This document shows, piece after piece, positions 54,770 through 63,394 of a stretch of 64,000 nt of DNA (positions are counted from its first letter, which is position 1; every line of letters starts with the position of its first letter). The stretch is taken from NCBI GenBank assembly GCA_944472135.2, contig CALYDD020000313.1, positions 1 to 64,000 of the forward strand. The letters are read 5' to 3'. The notes under the pieces were generated by a model. That model did not search any database, was not told the origin of the DNA, and saw only the letters and a program-made list of their open reading frames with translations. The position numbers were made by a program, and so were the translations under genes. This stretch comes from Trichobilharzia regenti. Lineage: Eukaryota > Platyhelminthes > Trematoda > Strigeidida > Schistosomatidae.

Positions 54770-55115
54770 AGGGATAAGTTAAACATTAAGCACCACTAAC
54801 TACCAATGGAGTGCGACCGCACCAATGACCTTGAAGCGTCCACTGAGCAAGTTACCAAAACCTGGCATATAAATTTGTCATCATCAATAAAATATCCTCA
54901 TCGAAGTGTTATGCTGTTAAATGGGATTTCTGGCAGGTTCCACCTTAGGTTAGGGAAAGATTAAGTTACGGTTTAAGCCAATGACAAGTTAGGGTTAGGT
55001 TAACCTATTAAATGTGATATTAGCGCTAGTTCCAGTTAGATTACAGTTAGTTTAGGCATATTTTCACGTTAGGGTTAGGTTCAGGAAAGATTAGGGTCAT
55101 TGTAAGGATTAGAAG
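54770..55115. repeat. Dispersed repeat with TTAGGG-like units (second copy)
   Basis: Same unit as 17820-18190, with TTAGGGTTAGGTTAACC at about 54988 and further runs near 55066-55095. It is followed within 80 bases by the PLE terminal module, as at 18 kb. Confidence 0.65.
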
Positions 55116-55179
55116 ACCTAAATAATTACATGCATAGAATGTGGTTAAATTACTCTGTTGATATAAGAATAGAACTTGT

Positions 55180-55570
55180 GCACTGTGGCAGTAAGTATAA
55201 TTCCATTGCGGGTAAATCTATTTTGATAAATTCTCACAATATTATACAGTAACATTTACTGATGACCACGTTTCAAGCACAGTTTATTGCTCAATAAATA
55301 TTACTGTGTTACACTATATGAGACTTCATCAAAATAAATTTTATTCGCAATGGAATTATACTCTGTGTTGATACTCCAACCTAAAACTGAGAGCTACATT
55401 TATCACATGAGAGAGGAAGGTATCCTCTGTAACACTTTTCTACAGTTTTTATACATCTTTTTCATAAATATGTGTATTCCATACACAAAAGTGCCTCCTT
55501 CATGTGATTGGTGCTTTCAAGGTCATTCGCTGATTGGTAGTTGGTGGTGCTTAAAGTTCAACTTTGCCTT
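55180..55570. repeat. PLE terminal module plus associated repeat
   Basis: 55190-55345 matches the module at 18200-18345. 55345-55565 matches 19600-19900. At 18-19 kb the same two blocks bracket a PLE ORF, while here they are directly joined, suggesting a PLE whose coding part is deleted. Confidence 0.6.
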
Positions 55571-55584
55571 GGAAAGTAAGTGAT

Positions 55585-55810
55585 TATGATGGTGGTCGAG
55601 CTAAATTACGAATTGGTAGAAGTTAGATGTCATGGGCTGGCCACTGAATCCGGTCCCAGTGACTGAACGGTCTACGAGCTAGCTTTCTTTGTTACCGGAA
55701 GGACCTGGGTTCAAAACCCTGTGGTGGGTGCGTACTGCCAATGATTCACAGCACTCCTGGTGGTTTTTAATGGTCCTCTAACTGATATCAATTCGTGATC
55801 AACTTGCAAA
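55585..55810 (+). repeat. SINE family 2, tail truncated
   Basis: It has a tRNA-like head ('ggtcccagtgactgaacggtctacgagc', 'gggttcaaaaccctg') and only part of the tail, then 'ctaactgatatcaattcgtgatc'. Confidence 0.6.
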
Positions 55811-55924
55811 AAACAAATCTAATCCTTACAAACCAACTATTGAAAATGGTTATGAGTGACAACGAATGTACAGTAATAAATTCTCATGAGTTATGTTCAT
55901 ATTAAGTTCCATTCATATTGGTTA

Positions 55925-56250
55925 CAGGATTTCATCGTGAGCTGAAATTGGTTAGAGAACCATTGGAAAACCTGCAGGGAGTACTGGACAGCTGTTTCAT
56001 CCTAGTTTGGGACTCTTCATCAGTACACACGCGCCACAACTGGGTTCGAACCCAGGACCCTCTGGTTACAAGGCGAGCTAGCTCGTAGACCATTAAGTCA
56101 CTGGGATCCGATCCTATGGCCATGAATTCTAACTTCTGCCAATTCACGACATAGCGCGACCCAAACTAGGACGAAACAGCTGTCCAGTACTCCCTGCAGG
56201 TTTTCCAATGGTTCTCTAACCAATGTCAGCTCATGATGAAATCCTATAAC
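55925..56250 (-). repeat. SINE family 2 with an inverted tail copy
   Basis: 55925-56160 is head plus hammerhead-like tail on minus (GGGTTCGAACCCAGTTG inverse at 56041; core GTACTGATGAAGAGTCCCAA, then GGATGAAACAGCTGTCC). 56160-56250 repeats the tail on +. The arms both carry the distinctive 'cctgcaggga' type insertion, so one was copied from the other. Confidence 0.7.
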
Positions 56251-56279
56251 CAACGAAATCCCTAAAAATCAACACTTGA

Positions 56280-57394
56280 ATGTTCATTCATATTGATTTA
56301 AAAACTTCAGATGGATGAATGATCATGTCAAGGATGGGGGATAGACAAAAAGGGTTTTTCAGGGTTGAAATTTACGTGCGCTTTATGTGTGTCAGTGTGT
56401 AAGTTAACTATTACGTTTAAATAAGAAAATGAAAGATTAGTTAGTGAATGCAAGTGTAATTACAATGCGTAGGGGAATTTATGCATACAGGATAGAGGGC
56501 CATAACAAAAGGGGCCGTTGTAATAAGGTATTTATGAATTTGCAAACTTTACAGCAGGCCAAGGCAGTAACAGTGGTTGGACCTGTTTCTTCTGCATACA
56601 GAGCACCGGTTATATCAGGTGAATCACGATAGCCTCTGCTGTTTGGTGTATGCGGTACCTGAATGATTTTGACAGTTAGTTTGGTACCCGATAGATGATG
56701 AGTGATAATACTTTTTCACGACCACTATTGTATTCCCACTGTATTAGGACTGTTTCATTTATATGTACAATAACGCCTCCATTCAATAAAATAGCAGCTC
56801 TCTTCATCTTCCACGATACAATATCTCTCTGACGTGCTGGTCCCACTGAACGGTTGAAACGAGACTATTTTCCGTTTTACTCAGAATATTTAAAAAATCT
56901 GAGGTGATAATAAATGGGGTCTACCAAAACAATGTTCCCACGAAATAGTGCAATCATTAGCTTACACCTTCCCTCAAACTAACTTGTCTCAAACAAATAC
57001 CCACAACGGTGAACATATCCATCAACCTATCTACAGAAGCCTTTTTACACTCATGATACGTCTGCAGGAACAAAATTCTATCCTTTCCAAACAATTCTAT
57101 ATATCTAAGCAGTACTGGAAAACCTGGTCTACACCAAATTTCTGAAATAACTCCATAAAAGGCGACATTTCACTTGAATCAAGCGGAAAAAAGCCTTGAT
57201 ATCACGTGATTGGTGCGTTCGAGGTTATTTGTCCTGGCGCTTAAAGTTTCACTTCTTCACATAACCTAAGAAGTCATTCAAAAGATAACATTCCATAACT
57301 AATTAAATTTTTCACATGAACTGTGATTAAGATTTGACCGGATAATTGCAAAATATTTGAGCACCGAGTGAGAAGGAGACATTTATAAAATTAT
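56280..57394. other. Unassigned intron
   Basis: 57195-57260 has the 'gattggtgcgttcgaggttatttg' / 'cttaaagttt' block seen near PLE copies at 19830 and 55530. I see no gene. Short open frames at 56444 and 56948 lack support. Confidence 0.3.
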
Positions 57395-57396
57395 AT

Positions 57397-58620
57397 GTGT
57401 AAAATCTCAGCGAAATTGAAATGAATAATTCCAACGTTTCCAGCGTTCGGCAATCTGGTCCGAATGGTAAATTTAAAATAGACATTTTCAGAAAGCCGAC
57501 AAATTCGGACAGATACCTAGACTACTACTATTCAGCACACCCCCTTTACTACCAAAGCAACTGTGATCAAGAAACTGATTAACAGAGAAGAAGGAAGAGA
57601 TTGGCAAGGAACTAGAATTGGTTCAATCCACTCTTGAATCAAATAATTATCCTAAAGCTTTCATAAAGAGATATTTAAAATGTGAAGATAAGGAAGGATG
57701 GATAGAAACCTGTTGCAAAGAATTGGGTTAGTACAGCAGTGATTCCTTACTGCAAAGAAACATCGATCATAACATGAGAGTGTATTTTCGTACAGCTAAC
57801 ACCTTACGCTCTTCCTGGTGAAGGTTAAGGATAAAATAGAAGAAGAAAACCAATAGAAATGTGTATACCAGATCAATTGTGGGGACTGTGTTGCTGTATA
57901 TGTAGGAGAAACTTCCAGACAGGTAAATATATGAGTGAAAGGGCATAAAAAATTCTAAAGGTGATTTTAAAGACCTCTGCAGACTTAAAAAAGTAAGAAA
58001 ACAGAACAGTGGTTGCACTGCATTCAACAGAAACGGGACACAAAATCGACTTTGATAAGACTGAGGTTTTACAGAAAGGTTTTGGTTCATATAAAGAAAG
58101 ACTGACTGCCGAGGCCATAAATATATGGGTCAATCCCAACAGTTTGAACAGACGTGGAGATTTGATGTTAGCTGATGCAAGGCAAATCCTGATTAATAAA
58201 TAAAAATTGGGAATGTATCAACAAATAGTCACACTTGTTCAAATTCCAGATTGTCCACGAGTTCTTATGGAGAGAATAACAAATGTTTTAGGACTGTTCA
58301 CCCACACACACACACAAACACACACCATTATATACTGCATACTACACATATATTTTAACATAAGTAGACTAATTTTGAAAGTCTGAGGTCAAATCTTGAT
58401 CACAGTTCGTACAGTTTTGTTTATTATACATGTTGATGTCTGTTTCATGGCTCATGATTGGACAAAGTTTTAAATAACAACAGATGTCTTTTTATATATA
58501 TACCCCTGTTATGTTAATTTCGATTAATTTCCCTGAAGAAGTTTGGACCAGATTGTCGGACGAAACGTTGGAACTACTTATTTCAATTTCGCTGAGATTT
58601 TACAAATATAATTTTTTACA
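57397..58620 (+). mobile_element. Penelope-like element with an intact-looking hammerhead and short inverted ends
   Basis: 57397-57462 and 58551-58613 are reverse complements ('atctcagcgaaattgaaat...aacg'). Between them, GKFKIDIFRKPTNSDRYLDY (RT thumb) and QINCGDCVAVYVGETSRQVN (nuclease core, partly in shifted frames) are followed by TAFNRNGTQNRL remnants on + and the 3' tail with the ribozyme. Coding capacity is lost. Confidence 0.75.
58528..58575 (+). ncRNA. Hammerhead ribozyme in the PLE 3' terminal repeat
   Basis: The core CTGAAGA is at 58533-58539. Stem II pairs GTTTGG (58541-58546) with CGGAC plus a wobble (58556-58561). GAAA is at 58562-58565. Minimal stem III is AC/GT (58565-58568), then T at 58569 as the cleavage position. 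Stem I pairs TTCC (58529-58532) with GGAA (58570-58573). All core positions are present. PLEs of many animals are reported to carry minimal hammerheads in their terminal repeats. Activity here is inferred. Confidence 0.75.
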
Positions 58621-58688
58621 AATGCCTAATTGAATTTTCTTTTTAAAAATAAAACTTTAACACCTTTATGCGTATTTCTCTTATTTAG

Positions 58689-58892
58689 AATCTTCCAGAT
58701 GAATGGAATGATTTAAAGAATACAGCCATCATAACTAAACAGAAAGTTCAACCATTACAAGAGAATGAAGTGCAAAATATACGTGCACAATCTGCTCATT
58801 ATGATTATGAATCAGCTATGCTCAAGCAGAGTTTCGATTCCTCTGATGTATTCGATTTTAACTGTTTAACAGCATATACAGATTTAGATGAA
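58689..58892 (+). CDS. DNAH9/11/17-like: Dynein heavy chain gene B, exon 7 (visible), tail/linker boundary
   Basis: 68 codons between acceptor atttag (ending 58688) and donor gtgagt (58893), phase 0. It reads NLPDEWNDLKNTAIITKQKV, QPLQENEVQNIRAQSAHYDY and SSDVFDFNCLTAYTDLDE. The 'L-P-x-x-W-x-x-x-K-x-x-A-x-x-x-K-x-x-V-x-P-L-Q-x-x-E-V' stretch is a hallmark of beta-class outer-arm heavy chains just before the DHC_N2 linker. It continues directly from NKLLE of exon 6 and into WNQKLLKLEQ of exon 8. Confidence 0.94.
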
Positions 58893-59054
58893 GTGAGTTG
58901 TATTGATTGCACTTGTCAACCCCCAACTCCCACCTCTTGTCTACTCTAAAGTTTTTTTTATTTAATAAGTTTCATTTTAGATTATATCCAATAAACAGGG
59001 CTCCTTGAAAGGTAAAAAGAAAAATAGTTCCTGTCGTTATCTAATAGCATGGTA

Positions 59055-59190
59055 GTGTTCCTTAGGTGCTGGGTTCGAGCCTTGGTGGAGAAACCAATAG
59101 TCATTGGGGACTTCATATATATCCAGCTAATAAGTGACAAATAGGACGAAACGTGTATCCTTTATTCTACTCCCACTCACTAACAAAGAA
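59055..59190 (+). repeat. Sm-alpha-like SINE fragment, hammerhead degraded
   Basis: It has GGGTTCGAGCCTTGGTGG, then 'catatatatccagctaataagtgacaaataggacgaaacgtg' (split): CTGATGA reads CTAATAA. GGACGAAAC is retained. Confidence 0.65.
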
Positions 59191-59430
59191 ACAAATTCGA
59201 GTTTAAATATGAAAAATTCCCGGTGATCAGTTCCTCTTTTATGTTCAACGGCTGAACAGACCTCCTGGGTATGCAGAATTTATACTCTGCCACATGGACT
59301 GTAATGTCTTCTATCGTTTGAAGTAGTTTTAATGTGTATGTCTCGGGTATGGTTCTCTCTAACTTTGTAGATGAGTCTCTAGTTAGTCTGTAAATTCACT
59401 TGACTCCACTTTTACCAGTTTGGTAAAACT

Positions 59431-59738
59431 GGTAGACAGTAATTTGCGTCAATATTTACGTTCCATATCTTGGTCATGAGAAAAAAACAAAAAGAACAAG
59501 GACTAATTCAACAACCAATCACAACAGACTTCGCGTGGGAGGGTACGATTCGCAGACCGTCAAAGAAACGGCCACAAAGATATGACAGAACAACCAATCA
59601 ACCAATGAACAACAAGCAATCAGAAGACACTGTTTCTTTGTTAATAATAACGAATAATAATGTACATAAAAATATATAAATATCTCTTGATTTCCTCAAT
59701 AAACGATCTGCTTCCCGGCCATTGTCTTCTGTCGATAC
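59431..59738 (+). repeat. Solo LTR (Gypsy family), diverged, sense on +
   Basis: It contains the LTR blocks 'tcaacaaccaatcacaacagactt', 'atgtacataaaaatatataaat' and 'aataaacgatctg', ending 'tgtcttctgtcgataca'. Confidence 0.65.
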
Positions 59739-60542
59739 ACTGGTAGTAAGGCACGAATTGAAAGACTGAGTACATAGATAACGGTTCTAGAAGGTAATAG
59801 ACTGACTAGGTAAACAGTCAAAACTTTTAGAAATACCTGTACTGAGGGACTCCGCAGATATGACTGTTAATCAAAACAGTGAAAGCAAAAAATGATGGTT
59901 GAACCTTCTTTGTTGTCTCCTTGTTAAAACACTTTAGAGATTGGAAGCCACTCTAGTACATGACAGACAAACTGTTACATTGAGGCTACATCAACACATA
60001 TATCAGTTCACTTTCTTCTGCACCATGTACACGCTTGTAAAATGCTCATGTAAACAATATTACCTTTCCTGACTGAATAAAGGGCAGAACATATAGAGAA
60101 CTCAGGGAACTCAACCCCATTCAGGAAAACCTGAATACTCTCATATGAGATCCAATTAAGCCTCTTAAAAGGAATGAGTTCAATACACTTGGGTATAATT
60201 AAAGCATTAGAGATCTGAAAATTCAAGTCGATGTTGTATTTATCTAAAAGAAGTATATTCAGCATTTGTCTCTGCCACAACTATCACATAACCAGTCTAT
60301 TTCAATTTGATCCTCATTTGTGTTACGTAACTGCATTTTTGTTATTCGTCAGATTTTCACGCTTTGACAGAAGTAGTTCTGAAACTTTCTCACCTCACCC
60401 TTTCTGTTATATATTCATAAATGTACGGGCAAGCTGATAAACATGTCATAAAGAAAAATCTTTACCTCGCTGTGACCACGTTTTTGTTCTTCCTATACTA
60501 TAGTAAATATACTTCGCAGTTCATTTAATTAAGATGTTAGCT

Positions 60543-60780
60543 GTATAACGGTGGTGAAATGGTAAAATACTCACCAACTACACTACACGTGGTCCTGGTT
60601 CGATTCTTGGCCCCCGAAACATTCTTAAATCTTTCTTATCCTAGTTAGGACCGAAAGTTAATTGTAAGGCTAGCAATTTCATCCCATAAAAAACAAAATT
60701 ATAATCCCTACTGAAACTTCAGAGTAAAGGCTTGGAGGATTATGCGTGTTGCACGCCAAACACAAAAGGAATGAAAACAA
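60543..60780 (+). repeat. SINE family 1a, diverged
   Basis: The head is 'acggtggtgaaatggtaaaata' and GGTTCGATTCTTG. The body has 'ggctagcaatttcatccc', 'ctactgaaacttcagagtaaaggcttgga'. Confidence 0.55.
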
Positions 60781-60824
60781 AAATATCAATTAATATTATT
60801 ATATTTATTATTATTATTTCCTTT

Positions 60825-62345
60825 AGTTCCTAGAGGAACATAGGGCTTCAGCTGCACGTCTCCATTGAGTTCGTTTCTCCTCTAGAGTTATCACCTGACT
60901 CTAGGTCTGCCCACATACTTTCATCTCCTCACATGATCTCCTCTAAATCACCCTTGGACGACCAACTCACTGCTTACATTCCGGGTTCCACTCGAGGGCT
61001 TTTCTAGTTCGCTCCCAGAGATCCCTGTTGCTGATGTTTTCTGGCCGGTCATCTGATCTTGAGTAGTGAGCGAAGGCAGAGGTTAATGAAGGTCTTTAGT
61101 TTGTTCGAGGTGCCCTTCGTGACTCGCCGGGCCTATGATCCATATACTAAGTAGCACTGACTTCACATTCGAGTTGAGAATCCGGATTTTTTTTTTGATA
61201 CTGAGTGTTGTTGGTAATCCCCAATCATATTTTAGCTCTACCAATTTTTCATTTTTTCATTTTGTCTATTCACTTTGTATACTCTACCTTATTAAGTCAA
61301 TTGTTACTATTAGTATTTTCACTTTGAACTGTCCCCGGTATAATTTCACTTGTTCCACTTGTCATTCTAAATCAATTGTTTCCTACAACGATAAATTCTA
61401 TGCTATTAAATTTCACACAATATTACGTAACGTTTTTATTTTATTCGATTTGTCTACTAATCCAATAATTGCACACCCTTTTTCAAGTTCTATCCCTCCT
61501 ATAAATTATTCTATATATGACAATAATTTGCTTTACCACTTGACATTTAACTATAAGCATAATCACAAAAATTTTAGTTTTTTAATTGCACTTCATATTA
61601 TTATTATTATTTTATGCATTCACACCTAAGATTCAATTCCCTCACCGGATATAACTTCTTAAAAACCATATACATATACGACTGTACAGTTTGATGATAA
61701 ATTCGTTGAAAAGAGTCTCTTCGCTGAATCACTTGTTTTGATTTTCTAAATGAAAGCATGCCTTGCTTGCCCGATCCTCACTTTGATATCCTCGTCAGTT
61801 CCGTCCGTCTGTAGTTCAGACGAAGCTTCCCAGGTGGGTAGGTAAAGGAGGATGCTTCTTTCAGATTCCTCCAATTCATACTGGCTGATTGCTGTCTATT
61901 GTTGTTGCCGCTGTTGGTGTTGCCCAGGAACCTTCATCACCTCTGCTTTCTCTGCGTTCACCTGAAGTCCTATCTTTGATGCTCCTTCTGCCAGCTTGTT
62001 GCTTTTCACTTGCATATCTTCCAGTTTGTGGGAAATCAGACATATATCATCATCGGTGAAGTCCAGATCCTCCAAGTTTTTTGTGTGAGTCCATTTTATG
62101 CCTGTTTCCTCATTGCCCGCCCGTTGTCTGTCGCATTATCCAATCTACCGCAATCAGGAAAATCATTGACGATAGTAGGCGACCCTGTCTTACTCCCGTC
62201 TTTACTTCGAAGGATTCCGTAAGTTTCCCGTTATGGATTACTTGGCATGAAGCATTGTCGTAAAACTGACAGATGAGATGTATAATTGTCGATGGGACCC
62301 CGTAGTAGCGAAGTAGTTTCCAAATCACTTCCTGATCGACAATTA
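60825..62345 (-). mobile_element. RTE-type LINE interrupted by a PLE 3' end
   Basis: 60825-61213 is the LINE 3' end. 61750-62345 continues the same element (compare 46500-46590, where the two parts are contiguous). On minus it gives REVIWKLLRYYGVPSTIIHL, ICQFYDNASCQVIHNGKL, EVKTGVRQGRLLSSMIFLIA, VDWIMRQTTGG. The inserted 61214-61749 piece is described separately. Confidence 0.75.
61214..61749 (+). mobile_element. PLE 3' UTR fragment inserted in the LINE
   Basis: Its end 'cgactgtacagtttgatgataaattcgttgaaaagag' and 'cttcgctgaatcact' matches the outer end of the PLE arms at 11925-11985. The T-rich upstream part is like the 3' UTR at 11660-11900. It is a severely 5'-truncated insertion. A frame at 61135-61629 is not conserved. 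Confidence 0.6.
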
Positions 62346-62349
62346 ATAT

Positions 62350-62965
62350 TATGGTATTGTTTGTTGTTCTCTTTGGTTCTGAGTAGAATATACAGATAGG
62401 TTCAACAGGGCATCTTCACTGTGTCCTGTTGTCTCCTGTCCTATATAGCTGGCTCGTGTCATCTCTTCACACGATCTACTCCATATCAACTTCGGACTAA
62501 GGCTGAACTCAGCGTTTCCCATTTGGGATCCACTTGACCAATGAATGGTCTGGTGTGCGATGTCGCTAGATGGTCTCCTCAGTGTGTGTCTCTGATCCAT
62601 CTCCATTATCTTCGACATATTTGTTGAGCAATAGGTTCTTGGTTAGTTCTTTCCTAGGGTTTCTTGTTCCTAATTCTTTCTGGTCACCTGGCCATTTGAT
62701 GTTCTGTGTTAGGAGATACCGAGGGCAGCTGTTAATAAAAGTCTTCACCTGGGTGTTGAAAACACTTTTTGTGACCTACAGTGCAAGTTGCAAATCCATA
62801 TAGATGAACTGATGGATTGACTGACTTAACGCTGATGTTGAAAATTTGAGTCTTGTTTATGCGCCGGTGGAGTGCAGAACACTTGTAAAATGATCCCATC
62901 AGATTGAAGGTGTGCCTAACCCTTCCAACTCTGGGTTTATTATCTCTGTTTCCTTTACACCTCAG
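62350..62965 (-). mobile_element. RTE-type LINE 3' end
   Basis: A second LINE 3' end ('gtattgtttgttgttctctttggttctgagtagaata') abuts the preceding one. Minus frames carry NIKWPGDQKELGTRNPRKEL-type C-terminal sequence. No RT is left. Confidence 0.6.
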
Positions 62966-63075
62966 TTTATTTCACTGAGATAGTAATGATGAATTAAGCT
63001 CACATGAGTGTTTATTTTTTTATTCCTATCTACGTCTGTATTTAAAAAAAATCTTCTCTTTCACTTTTCATATAG

Positions 63076-63300
63076 TGGAATCAAAAACTATTGAAACTTG
63101 AACAAGGTGTTGGTGAAATGCAAATCTCAGCTAAATCATTTGAAGTACGTGATGTACCAGCTTATTTAGATATGAAAACAATGCGACGTGGAATGAAGAC
63201 AACTAAACGTGTCTGGGATTATATTAACATGTTTAGAAGTTATGTAACCAATTGGAAAACATCACGATGGAAAGAAATTGATTTTGGTACTATTGATGAA
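63076..63300 (+). CDS. DNAH9/11/17-like: Dynein heavy chain gene B, exon 8 (visible), start of linker region (DHC_N2)
   Basis: 75 codons between acceptor atatag (ending 63075) and donor gtaagt (63301), phase 0. It reads WNQKLLKLEQGVGEMQISAK, SFEVRDVPAYLDMKTMRRGM, KTTKRVWDYINMFRSYVTNW and KTSRWKEIDFGTIDE. The 'S-x-x-F-E-V-x-x-x-x-Y-x-x-x-K-x-x-R-x-x-x-K-x-x-x-x-x-W-D' pattern, then W-x-x-x-x-W-x-x-I, marks the start of the linker that swings during the power stroke. The gene continues beyond the window. Confidence 0.95.
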
Positions 63301-63394
63301 GTAAGTATAGCTTAATTACTTACTCTTCATTTTTTCAAAAATTATGTGTTATGCAATCCACTTGTTATAGACATTTCTACCTTCTAATTGTTTG

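Noticed and set aside
61135..61629. 164-codon frame as a novel gene
   Set aside because: It spans a LINE/PLE junction and a T-rich PLE 3' UTR. Low complexity and the lack of conservation in the related copy at 11660 argue against coding.
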